Shown in pieces: positions 56,465-63,646 of a stretch of 64,000 bases of DNA. The stretch's first letter is position 1, and every line of letters starts with the position of its first letter. Source of the stretch: Acidobacteriota bacterium (GTDB lineage Bacteria > Acidobacteriota > Terriglobia > Terriglobales > Acidobacteriaceae). Made by a program: the position numbers and the translations under genes. The stretch lies in NCBI GenBank assembly GCA_018268855.1, contig JAFDVR010000006.1:186001-250000 (forward strand), read 5' to 3'. The notes beneath the pieces were generated by a model. It had not been told where the DNA came from and made no database searches. It saw nothing but the letters and a program-made list of their open reading frames with translations.

Positions 56465-58945
56465 ATGGACCTCTCCACGCCAGTGAAGTTTTTGAAGGGG
56501 ATCGGTGAGCGCAATGCTGCCGAGCTGGCGAAGCGTGGCGTGGAGACGGTGGAGGACCTGCTGTATCACCTGCCCTTCCGGTATGAGGACCGGTTGCATC
56601 CGCGGCCGATTGCGGAGTTGACGGCGGGAGAGATGGCGAGCGTGATTGGCGAGGTGCGCGGGACGGTGTTGCTGCGCACGCGGTCGATGCCCATCTTTGA
56701 GATGACCGTGGGACAGGGGCTCGACACGGTGAAGTGCATGTGGTTCCACGGCACGTATCTGAAGGACAGGTTCAAGCCGGGGCAGATGCTGGCGCTGTAC
56801 GGCAAGCTGGAACCGTCGCGGTCGAGCGCGGGCAAGTTCAAGATGATTCAGCCGCAGTTTGAAGTGTTGCCCGCGAGCGGCGAGGACCCTGGTTACCAGA
56901 TGCTGGAGATGGGCCGCATTGTGCCTGTGTACGAGACGCTGGGCGGCACAACATCATGGGGCGCGAAGCTGGGGTCGAAGTGGATTCGGCGCATGGTGTG
57001 GGATGTGCTGCAGCAGTCGCGCGAGGAGGATGTGCTTGAGCCGATTCCGGCGGCGGTGCGCGGGCGGTGGGGTTTGCCGTCGCGGCTGGCGTCGTTGCGC
57101 GCGGCGCACTTTCCAGAGGCGGGCACGTCGATGGTGGAGTTGCAGAGCTTCTCCACGCCGGCGCAGAAGCGGCTGATCTTTGAGGAATTGTTTTATCTCG
57201 AGCTTGGGCTGGAGTTGAAGCGGCGCAAGATGCGCGAGCGTGAGGGCATCGCTTTTAAGACGGGTGAGGATGTTCGCTCGGCGATTAAGAGTGTGCTTCC
57301 CTTTCATCCCACTGCGGCGCAAAAGCGTGTGCTGGGCGAGATTGTTGCGGACATGAAGAGACCGCATCCGATGCGGCGTTTGCTGCAGGGCGATGTGGGC
57401 AGCGGAAAGACGATCGTTGCGCTGCAGGCTGCGATTGTGGCGATTGAGAGTGGGTATCAGGCGGTGCTGATGGCGCCGACGGAGATTTTGGCTACGCAGC
57501 ATTATCTGGCGGCGAAAAAATTGTTGTCGGGCGGTGCATCTTCTCCCTCAGGGGCTAAAGCCCCAATTCCTCAAGCGAACTTAACGGACGGGCTAAAGCC
57601 CGTCCCCTTCAAAGCGGGTCGCTCTTCGAGCGATGGCGAGCTACGCTCGCAGCAAAAGCAGATTCTTCGCTTCGCTCAGAATGACAAAGTATCCAGGGCA
57701 CGGGCTGATGAAGAACGCAACAGACGCTATAAGGTCACGCTGCTTACTGGTTCGCTGGATGAGCAGGAGAAGCGCATGAACCGCCGGCGGATCTTTGCCG
57801 GCGAGAGTGAACTCATCATCGGCACACAGGCCTTAATTCAGGAGAAGGTAGATTACGCGAACCTTGGCCTAGTGATTGTGGATGAGCAGCATCGCTTTGG
57901 TGTGCGGCAGAGGTTCACGTTGATGAAGAAGCCGGGCGCTGCCGATCCGGATGTGCTGGTGATGACAGCAACGCCGATTCCGCGCACGTTGGCGATGACG
58001 GTGTATGGCGATCTGGATGTAAGTGTGCTGGATGAGTTGCCGCCAGGACGCACGCCGATTGTGACTCGGCGAGCGCCTGAGGAGCGAGCCGATGAGGTTT
58101 GGGAGTTTGTGCGTAAACAGGTGAAGGCCGGGCGGCAGGCTTACATTGTGTATCCGGTGATTGAAGGGGCGAAGGACGATCAGCCGGAGTTGGATTTTCC
58201 AAGAGAAGACAGCGAGTCAGCGAGTCAGCAAGTGAGCAAGTCAGGTGCTGCGCGTACGGCGGAAGGCGCGCTTCGCGCGCGGGGTTCTACTACGCAGAAG
58301 AGATCGAAGGCGGAGAAACTATTTAAGCAGAAGACGGAGCTTCGGTCTGCCGTGGAGATGTACGAGGCCTTGCGTGCGGGTGCGTTGAAGGATGTGCGCG
58401 TTGGGTTGCTGCATGGACGCATGAACTCCGTGGATAAGGAAGTGGAGATGCGGCGGTTTCAGCGTGGCGAGATCGATGTGCTTGTCTCCACTACGGTGAT
58501 TGAAGTGGGTATGGATGTGCCGAACGCGACCGTGATGGTGATTGAGCATGCCGAGCGGTTTGGGTTGGCGCAGATGCATCAGTTGCGCGGACGCGTGGGT
58601 CGTGGCGCTGCGAAGAGCTATTGCATTCTGATGACGGGGAGCAAAGTCTCTGAGCAGGCGGAAGAGCGGCTGGATGCGATGGTGCGTACGCAGAATGGAT
58701 TTGAATTAGCTGAGTTGGATTTGCAGCAGCGCGGGCCGGGTGAGTTCTTTGGAACGCGGCAGGCAGGTATGCCGGAGTTTCGTGTGGCTTCGCTGGTAAG
58801 AGATCGCGAAATTCTGGAGATGGCTAAACGCGAGGCTGCTTATTTTGTGGACCACTCTGCGGAGTTTTCTTCTGCGGAAAAGGATGTGGTGCGTACGCAG
58901 CTCAAGGAACAGTGGCAAAGGCGATATGGATTGGTAGAGGCTTAG
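56465..58945 (+). CDS. recG: ATP-dependent DNA helicase RecG with repeat-derived insertions
   Basis: Reverses stalled replication forks. The OB-like wedge domain (about 1-180) is followed by the helicase core: Walker A LLQGDVGSGKTIVALQA, MAPTEILATQHYLAA, GTQALIQEK, DEQHRFGVRQR, TATPIPRTLAMT, the RecG C-terminal domain and QRGPGEFFGTRQ. At 826 residues it is longer than usual (about 680-780). Two insertions explain the excess. The first is residues about 356-422 (57530-57735), between the MAPTEIL motif and LLTGS. The second is residues about 578-620 (58197-58325), between VYPVIEG and AVEMYEALRAG. Both contain dispersed-repeat sequence read in frame, and all catalytic motifs remain intact. Confidence 0.95.
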   Translation: MDLSTPVKFLKGIGERNAAELAKRGVETVEDLLYHLPFRYEDRLHPRPIAELTAGEMASVIGEVRGTVLLRTRSMPIFEMTVGQGLDTVKCMWFHGTYLKDRFKPGQMLALYGKLEPSRSSAGKFKMIQPQFEVLPASGEDPGYQMLEMGRIVPVYETLGGTTSWGAKLGSKWIRRMVWDVLQQSREEDVLEPIPAAVRGRWGLPSRLASLRAAHFPEAGTSMVELQSFSTPAQKRLIFEELFYLELGLELKRRKMREREGIAFKTGEDVRSAIKSVLPFHPTAAQKRVLGEIVADMKRPHPMRRLLQGDVGSGKTIVALQAAIVAIESGYQAVLMAPTEILATQHYLAAKKLLSGGASSPSGAKAPIPQANLTDGLKPVPFKAGRSSSDGELRSQQKQILRFAQNDKVSRARADEERNRRYKVTLLTGSLDEQEKRMNRRRIFAGESELIIGTQALIQEKVDYANLGLVIVDEQHRFGVRQRFTLMKKPGAADPDVLVMTATPIPRTLAMTVYGDLDVSVLDELPPGRTPIVTRRAPEERADEVWEFVRKQVKAGRQAYIVYPVIEGAKDDQPELDFPREDSESASQQVSKSGAARTAEGALRARGSTTQKRSKAEKLFKQKTELRSAVEMYEALRAGALKDVRVGLLHGRMNSVDKEVEMRRFQRGEIDVLVSTTVIEVGMDVPNATVMVIEHAERFGLAQMHQLRGRVGRGAAKSYCILMTGSKVSEQAEERLDAMVRTQNGFELAELDLQQRGPGEFFGTRQAGMPEFRVASLVRDREILEMAKREAAYFVDHSAEFSSAEKDVVRTQLKEQWQRRYGLVEA
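57540..57690. repeat. Dispersed repeats inside recG, first insert
   Basis: A string of short hairpins: GGGGCTAAAGCCCC, ACGGGCTAAAGCCCGT, TCGCTCTTCGAGCGA and GCGAGCTACGCTCGC, followed by AAAAGCAGATTCTTC...CAGAATGAC (57654-57686). The last module is related to those at 52108-52134 and 53520-53569. The whole stretch stays open in the recG frame. Confidence 0.75.
58205..58300. repeat. Dispersed repeats inside recG, second insert
   Basis: Tandem-like CAGCGAGT units (58208-58243), followed by a perfect GCGCGC/GCGCGC hairpin with TTC loop at 58268-58282, all in frame. The first motif resembles 51047-51082. Confidence 0.6.
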
Positions 58946-59007
58946 TTCCGGTGGAAGTCCTGCTGTGAGTTGCAAGACTCCCAACTGGGCAAAAGAGATT
59001 GGCGACC

Positions 59008-59445
59008 TTAAGCCCCGATTCTCGCCATATGGTTCTGCGGATGGGAGACAGGTGGATGTGCTTTCTTGGGACCGCGCTTGCGAGCTACTAAGACGCGAAT
59101 CCGTTCCAGCATTTCTACTGGCGAGCAGGCCCCTTTAGGCAAAAACACGTCTGCTCCATCGCCTCGCTCGTGTGAGGCAACAGAGCCGGAGACGAGCATG
59201 GTGGGCATGGCCGGATGCAAATCACGTGCATGCCGGATGAGTTCGTTGCCGTCCATGCCGGGCATGATGAGATCGCAAAGCAGAAGGTCAATGGAGCCAG
59301 GGCAGGAGGCAGCCAGAAATTCAAGTGCATCCTGCGCATTTTGCGCGACCACTACACGGTAGCCGCGCGTTTCGAGCATGAACTTGCGGATGGAGAGGGT
59401 CTGGTCGTTGTCGTCTACGCAGAGGATCGTCTTCTTGGGGCGCAT
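59008..59445 (-). CDS. Stand-alone receiver-domain protein
   Basis: A CheY-like response regulator of 145 residues with acidic pocket Asp11/Asp12, phospho-acceptor Asp58 (LLLCDLIMPGMDGN), Ser in LVSGS and Lys in FLPKGA. The 25-residue C-terminal tail (KRGPKKAHPPVSHPQNHMARIGA) is short and basic, with no output domain. Its kinase is not adjacent. The gene is monocistronic, with 62 bases to recG. Confidence 0.9.
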   Translation of the reverse strand: MRPKKTILCVDDNDQTLSIRKFMLETRGYRVVVAQNAQDALEFLAASCPGSIDLLLCDLIMPGMDGNELIRHARDLHPAMPTMLVSGSVASHERGDGADVFLPKGACSPVEMLERIRVLVARKRGPKKAHPPVSHPQNHMARIGA

Positions 59446-59776
59446 CTTGTTTTCTTCTTTCGTCGTTTATGCGTTACAGCAGGGCCGATGTGTTCAATGA
59501 CTCAAAGACAAAGCGGGGCCGTTCTGCCTGGAAGAGGCAGTTGGGTTGAGCGGCGGTTTTCTGCCGCGCGCATTGGTTGGGGACGCGGACTGCGTTGCAT
59601 TGCGACGCCATGGCGGCTGTCGATTGCTAGCTGAGAGTACGGGGGGTTGCTGATGTTGGCAACCACAAAAATTTGGTGGAAATACGATGATTTCGCGGTT
59701 GCAAATCCACCGCATTTGAGCATGTGTACAGAGACATTGGGGTTGCGTGAATTGGCACTGTGGAAAGCTGTGTGTC
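59446..59776. other. Intergenic region of 331 bases, possibly structured
   Basis: Lies upstream of the receiver gene and downstream of phzF, both on the minus strand. It holds several short hairpins (CTGCCT/AGGCAG, GCGGC/GCCGC, GGTTGC/GCAACC, GGTGGA/TCCACC) but no supported gene. Plus-strand frame 59647-59919 runs into phzF and was not accepted. Confidence 0.35.
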
Positions 59777-60676
59777 TTACGACAGGAAAAAGCGTCCTGA
59801 TGCTGCAAGGATGGTGCGGCCACCAACGCGAACATCCACAACGTTCTCCTCAACGGCGAGCGTTGCCTGTGCTGTCAAGCGGCTGGGACGATTTATTTCG
59901 ATGCCCTGCTCCACAGTAATGGCTGTTGCGCCAGGTACTGCATGGTTACGCACAAGGTAGGCGATCGTACATCCGCAGGCAGAACCGGTCGCTGCGTCTT
60001 CTCCGTTGTAGAACTGCAGGCGAGCACGCCAGCGAGTTGGGTCATCTGTCGGCGCGATGCAGTAGGCGAAGTTCGCTCCCTGAGCGCGAAGATAGCTCAT
60101 TGCCTTTGCGGGCGTAATGCTGAGTCGCTTGAGTGCGTCTACAGAACGCAGCGGCACGATGGCGATAGGCATTCCGGTAGAGACGATCTGCGGTGCGAGT
60201 GTTGGGTGCAGGTGGTCGGATGGGAGTGAAAGGGCTTCTGCGCAGGCTGCGCCGTCGAGACTCTTGAGGAACTCGGGATTGCGCTGCGTCATCTCGCCGT
60301 AGATGCCAGGGTTATTGTCTGGCGAGAAACGTACAGGGATAGTGCCTGCCTTGACGCGCAGTTTGATTTCGGAAGCGCCTTTGAGGATTGGGTGGTTCCA
60401 GTAGAGCCAGCTTGCGGTGCCGAGTGTGGGATGTCCGGCGAAGGGCAGTTCTTCCTGTACGGTGAAGATGCGGACGTCGATTCCCTGCTCCGCTTCTTCG
60501 CGTGGGTCGCGCGGAAGAATGAAGGTGGTCTCGGAGAGGTTGGTTTCACGCGCGAGGGTCTGCATCTGCTCCGTAGAAAGGTCCGACGCATCGTGAAATA
60601 CAGCCAGTTGATTGCCCTGAAAGGGAGCTTCGGCGAAGACATCTACCTGCGACCAGTCGAGAGAGCGGTTTGACAT
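59777..60676 (-). CDS. PhzF family isomerase/epimerase-like protein
   Basis: A 299-residue protein of the PhzF/diaminopimelate-epimerase fold. The catalytic Glu is in NLSETTF (Glu49), and the family motifs QVDVFAEAPFQGNQLAVF, FAGHPTLGTASWL and DAATGSACG are present. Phenazine genes are absent, so the role is probably a general isomerisation. The start at 60676 lies opposite the -35 element of the peroxiredoxin leader promoter. Confidence 0.9.
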   Translation of the reverse strand: MSNRSLDWSQVDVFAEAPFQGNQLAVFHDASDLSTEQMQTLARETNLSETTFILPRDPREEAEQGIDVRIFTVQEELPFAGHPTLGTASWLYWNHPILKGASEIKLRVKAGTIPVRFSPDNNPGIYGEMTQRNPEFLKSLDGAACAEALSLPSDHLHPTLAPQIVSTGMPIAIVPLRSVDALKRLSITPAKAMSYLRAQGANFAYCIAPTDDPTRWRARLQFYNGEDAATGSACGCTIAYLVRNHAVPGATAITVEQGIEINRPSRLTAQATLAVEENVVDVRVGGRTILAASGRFFLS

Positions 60677-60699
60677 GGGAAATCCTCAAGGAATATTGT
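60670..60699 (+). promoter_or_regulatory. Promoter of the cysteine-rich leader and peroxiredoxin
   Basis: A perfect TTGACA (60670-60675) and TATTGT (60694-60699, 4 of 6) separated by 18 bases. Initiation near 60706 would place the ATG of the leader peptide at 60708 within a few bases of the 5' end, that is, leaderless or nearly so. The -35 overlaps the phzF start codon on the other strand. Confidence 0.55.
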
Positions 60700-60707
60700 T
60701 GCAGGTG

Positions 60708-60782
60708 ATGGTTCGCTTCTCCATGACATCTTCGTACTGCTGCCGCTGCTGTTGCTGTGGCCCGGTACGGGTGTGCGGGTGA
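60708..60782 (+). CDS. Cysteine-rich leader peptide (24 codons)
   Basis: The ORF encodes MVRFSMTSSYCCRCCCCGPV followed by RVCG and stops at TGA 60780-60782. Seven of 24 residues are Cys, six of them in a seven-codon block at 60738-60758 (C-C-R-C-C-C-C). It lies immediately after a promoter and 46 bases before an intrinsic terminator, which is followed by the peroxiredoxin gene. The stop codon lies in a CGGGTG segment able to pair with the terminator's left arm. This is the usual layout of an amino-acid attenuation leader. It has no strong Shine-Dalgarno site, in line with leaderless translation. Confidence 0.65.
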   Translation: MVRFSMTSSYCCRCCCCGPVRVCG

Positions 60783-60857
60783 GCGGATCGACGGACCAAT
60801 AGAAAGTCCTGAAGAGAGTTCAAAACGACCCACCCGAGCAATCGCCAGGTGGGTTTT
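60768..60857 (+). promoter_or_regulatory. Candidate transcription attenuator
   Basis: Two copies of CGGGTG (60768-60773 and 60776-60781) can pair with CACCCG (60831-60836), which forms part of the left arm of the terminator ACCCACC (60828-60834) / GGTGGGT (60848-60854), followed by TTTTCTATT. Stalling at the Cys codons upstream would leave both CGGGTG copies free and favour antitermination. Reaching the stop codon would cover the second copy and favour termination. Confidence 0.55.
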
Positions 60858-60896
60858 CTATTGCATATCTAAAAACTGGAAAGAGGGAGTTGAATC

Positions 60897-61553
60897 ATGT
60901 CACTTCGCATCAACGATACGGCGCCGGACTTTGAAGCACAGACGACGCAGGGGCCCATCCGCTTCCACGAGTGGATTGGCGATAACTGGGCGGTGCTCTT
61001 CTCGCACCCCAAGGACTTTACGCCGGTGTGCACCACCGAGTTGGGCGCAGTGGCAACGCTGGAGCAGCAGTTTGCGCAACGCGGCGCCAAGGTGATCGGC
61101 CTGAGCGTGGACCCGGTGGAAGACCACAGCAAGTGGGCGAAGGACATTGAGGACGTGTGCGGCAGCGCGGTGAACTTTCCCGTAATTGGCGACACCGAAC
61201 TGAAGATTGCCAAGCTGTACAACATGCTTCCGGCGGATGCGGGTGAATCCTGCCAAGGCCGTACACCTGCGCTGAATGCGCCGGTGCGCACGGTGTTCGT
61301 GGTTGGACCGGACAAGAAGATCAAGCTAATGCTCACGTATCCGATGTCCACAGGCCGCAACTTCCAGGAGATTCTGCGCGCGCTGGATTCGATGCAACTA
61401 ACGGCGAAGCACCCGGTTTCGACCCCGGCTGATTGGAAGCAGGGCGAGGACATCATCATCGGCGGTGGCGTCTCGAACGAAGAAGCAGCGACGAAGTTCC
61501 CCGGTTTCAAAACGGTGAAGCCGTATCTGCGTACCGCTGCACAGCCGAAGTAA
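60897..61553 (+). CDS. Peroxiredoxin, Prx6 type
   Basis: A 218-residue thiol peroxidase. The peroxidatic Cys45 is in DFTPVCTTE, preceded by LFSHPKD. The Prx6-type C-terminal domain is present (PVSTPADWKQGEDIIIGGGVSNEEA). Additional Cys at 88 and 119 could serve as resolving residues. It reduces H2O2 and organic or lipid hydroperoxides in the cytosol. AGAGGGA lies 8 bases before the ATG. It is preceded by a Cys-rich leader and terminator, and followed by tRNA-Cys. Confidence 0.95.
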   Translation: MSLRINDTAPDFEAQTTQGPIRFHEWIGDNWAVLFSHPKDFTPVCTTELGAVATLEQQFAQRGAKVIGLSVDPVEDHSKWAKDIEDVCGSAVNFPVIGDTELKIAKLYNMLPADAGESCQGRTPALNAPVRTVFVVGPDKKIKLMLTYPMSTGRNFQEILRALDSMQLTAKHPVSTPADWKQGEDIIIGGGVSNEEAATKFPGFKTVKPYLRTAAQPK

Positions 61554-61570
61554 GTACACTATGGAAGTTG

Positions 61571-61595
61571 CTTGATCTGTTTTGTGCAGATCAAG
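61571..61595 (+). other. Hairpin between peroxiredoxin and tRNA-Cys
   Basis: A perfect 9-bp stem (CTTGATCTG with its complement, 7-base loop TTTTGTG) ends 5 bases before the tRNA. There is no T-run after it, so it may act in processing or as a weak terminator. If it does not terminate, peroxiredoxin and tRNA share a transcript. Confidence 0.5.
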
Positions 61596-61600
61596 CGTGA

Positions 61601-61676
61601 GCACCGGTGGCGAAGTGGCTAACGCGCTGGTCTGCAAAACCAGTATTCGACGGTTCAATCCCGTCCCGGTGCTCCA
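61601..61676 (+). tRNA. tRNA-Cys(GCA)
   Basis: Acceptor arm GCACCGG (61601-61607) pairs with CCGGTGC (61666-61672). Discriminator is U73, the Cys identity base, and CCA is encoded at 61674-61676. The anticodon arm CTGGT-CTGCAAA-ACCAG carries GCA (Cys). The T arm GACGG-TTCAATC-CCGTC is canonical. It decodes both TGC and TGT, the codons of the leader peptide 850 bases upstream. Confidence 0.97.
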
Positions 61677-61684
61677 ATATATTC

Positions 61685-61724
61685 ACACCACAAGAGCCGC
61701 CCATCTGGGCGGCTCTTGTGGTGT
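61685..61724 (+). terminator. Strong terminator after tRNA-Cys
   Basis: A perfect 18-bp stem (arms 61685-61702 and 61707-61724) with loop ATCT. A second small stem ACGTT/AACGT followed by TTTTT (61724-61742) continues it. Confidence 0.85.
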
Positions 61725-61831
61725 ACGTTGCAAACGTTTTTCCATGGAAAACGATCCTCTCACCCCTAAAAGTCCTAACGACACCAGAGCTTAAAACTAA
61801 GACTTACAGCTAAAACTGATAACTTTAAAGA

Positions 61832-62530
61832 ATGAAGTTCGGCGTCCTTGTCTTCCCCGGTTCCAACTGCGACCACGACACCTTCAACGTGGTCGAAAGC
61901 GTTCTCCACGAACCCGTCACTTTCCTCTGGCATAACTCCGAAGACCTGCAGGATGTGGACGCCATTCTCGTTCCCGGCGGCTTCTCGTACGGCGACTACC
62001 TCCGTACCGGCGTGCTTGCCCGTTTCTCGCCCATCATGACGCAGGTAAGGAAATTTGCCAATGCAGGTGGACCCGTGATGGGCATCTGCAACGGCTTTCA
62101 GATTCTCTGCGAAAGCGGTCTTCTCCCCGGTGCGCTTATGCGCAATGCGGGCCAGAAATACATTTGTAAGCATCTGCATCTGCGAACGGAGACAGACAAC
62201 TCGCCTTACACACACACCCTGCGTAAAGGTGAAGTGCTGCGCATGCCTATTGGACACATGGAAGGCAACTACTTCTGCGACACAGACACGCTCGCCACAC
62301 TGAAACGCGAGGACCGTATTGCCTTCCGCTACTGCGATGCGCAAGGCAATGTAACGCCGGAAGCCAATCCCAACGGATCGCTGGAGAACATCGCCGGCGT
62401 TCTCTCAGAAGGCCGGAACGTGCTCGGCATGATGCCGCATCCTGACCGTTCTGCTGAGGGATTGCTCGGCTCCGCAGACGGTCTCAAACTCTTCAGGGCC
62501 CTTCTATCGTCTAATACATTGCACGCATGA
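61832..62530 (+). CDS. purQ: Phosphoribosylformylglycinamidine synthase, glutaminase subunit
   Basis: Glutaminase part of the fourth step of purine synthesis. A 232-residue class I amidotransferase: [12 protein letters not shown] at the N-terminus, nucleophile Cys in [19 protein letters not shown], and the His-Glu/His pair in MMPHPDRS. purL and purS are not adjacent. It overlaps the following phosphatase gene by 4 bases. Confidence 0.96.
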   Translation: MKFGVLVFPGSNCDHDTFNVVESVLHEPVTFLWHNSEDLQDVDAILVPGGFSYGDYLRTGVLARFSPIMTQVRKFANAGGPVMGICNGFQILCESGLLPGALMRNAGQKYICKHLHLRTETDNSPYTHTLRKGEVLRMPIGHMEGNYFCDTDTLATLKREDRIAFRYCDAQGNVTPEANPNGSLENIAGVLSEGRNVLGMMPHPDRSAEGLLGSADGLKLFRALLSSNTLHA

Positions 62531-63321
62531 TCGACATCCATCATCATCTTCTTCCCGGAGTAGACGACGGCTCCAGGGACATGGAGACTACGCTCGCCAT
62601 GCTTCAGATGGCGGTGGACGACGGCACCACGCACATTGTGGCTACGCCACATGCCAATACCATGTACGCCTACGATCGCACTGCGCATGAGACGCTTCTG
62701 CAAACCGTACGCGACAGCATGCCTGCACAATTTGCATCTCGTATCACCCTCGGACTCGGCTGTGACTTCCATCTCACCTACGACAACCTGGAAGCAGCGA
62801 AAGCCAATCCCTCACGCTTTTCCATCAATGGCAAAGGCTATCTCATGGTGGAGCTGCCTGACCATGCCATCCCACGCACCACACCTGAAGCGCTCTACGA
62901 ACTCCGCATCGCCGGAATGGTTCCTGTCCTTACCCACCCCGAACGCAACAAAACCATCCAACAGAACCTTGACATGATGAAGCCATGGCTCATCGGTGGT
63001 CTTCTGCTGCAAATCACTGCCGGTGCCCTTACCGGTGCCTTCGGCAAGGTAGCCCAGAAGTGCGCCCTCGAACTGCTCGATCGCAACTGGGTCCATGTCA
63101 TCGCCAGCGACGCGCACGGAACCGGCCGCCGCAATCCGCAACTCAGCGAAGCGCGCAATTTTGTGGCAAACAAGTATGGCGAAGAAACTGCGCATCGTCT
63201 CTTCTACGACAATCCACGCGCCGCCTTTGAAGGTTCGAGCCTTGGAGAACAACCCACACCCATCGGACTGCATGAGGACCTTATGCCGAAAAGCTGGTGG
63301 CGAAAACTAGTAGGAAAATAA
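62527..63321 (+). CDS. CpsB/CapC-type tyrosine phosphatase (PHP domain)
   Basis: A 264-residue metal-dependent phosphatase of the CpsB/YwqE family that dephosphorylates tyrosine kinases controlling capsule or exopolysaccharide. The PHP fold is seen as [53 protein letters not shown] and [14 protein letters not shown]. No polysaccharide gene or BY-kinase is next to it. ATG 62527 overlaps the purQ stop (ATGA), so translation is coupled to purQ. Confidence 0.92.
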   Translation: MIDIHHHLLPGVDDGSRDMETTLAMLQMAVDDGTTHIVATPHANTMYAYDRTAHETLLQTVRDSMPAQFASRITLGLGCDFHLTYDNLEAAKANPSRFSINGKGYLMVELPDHAIPRTTPEALYELRIAGMVPVLTHPERNKTIQQNLDMMKPWLIGGLLLQITAGALTGAFGKVAQKCALELLDRNWVHVIASDAHGTGRRNPQLSEARNFVANKYGEETAHRLFYDNPRAAFEGSSLGEQPTPIGLHEDLMPKSWWRKLVGK

Positions 63322-63393
63322 TTACCATTTTGTCGTAAAGCTGAGCGCAATTTGGCGTGATTACTTTGGGCGTATGACTGCTCATATAGGTAT

Positions 63394-63591
63394 ATGGATC
63401 GGCAATCCTTCTCGGCGGCGCTCAACCTGGAAAGTATCCCCCTCTGCGCGACCTGTAAAGGGCTGCTCTGGCTGTGGGCAGAATCCGATCCTCGGACGGA
63501 GAACGGCGCTCACCTCTGGACTGCTTTTGTGCGTCATTTCGTAGAATGCCGCCAATGCAGGCAGTTTCAGCACGGCATAGTTGCCGCATAG
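63394..63591 (+). CDS. Small protein with two CxxC motifs
   Basis: A 65-residue frame with CATC (residues 18-21) and CRQC (53-56), separated by about 30 residues including an aromatic stretch (LLWLWAESD, HLWTAFVRHF). Two CxxC pairs at such spacing suggest a zinc ribbon. The ribosome site is weak, and the ATG overlaps a second frame. Codon third positions look moderately coding. It stands alone in the 325-base gap between the phosphatase and SDR genes; it may be chance. Confidence 0.45.
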   Translation: MDRQSFSAALNLESIPLCATCKGLLWLWAESDPRTENGAHLWTAFVRHFVECRQCRQFQHGIVAA

Positions 63592-63646
63592 CTCTCCTGC
63601 CTGGAACCGCTCTGTCATAGATCCTGAGCAACATTTTTCTCAGTAG

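Noticed and set aside
59647..59919. 90-codon plus-strand frame between the receiver and phzF genes
   Set aside because: The second half is antisense to phzF and the first half lies among small hairpins. The codon pattern is weak.
60768..60857. T-box riboswitch as an alternative for control by tRNA-Cys
   Set aside because: No T-box consensus (AGGGUGGNACCGCG) or specifier stem was found; a leader-peptide mechanism explains the sequence better.
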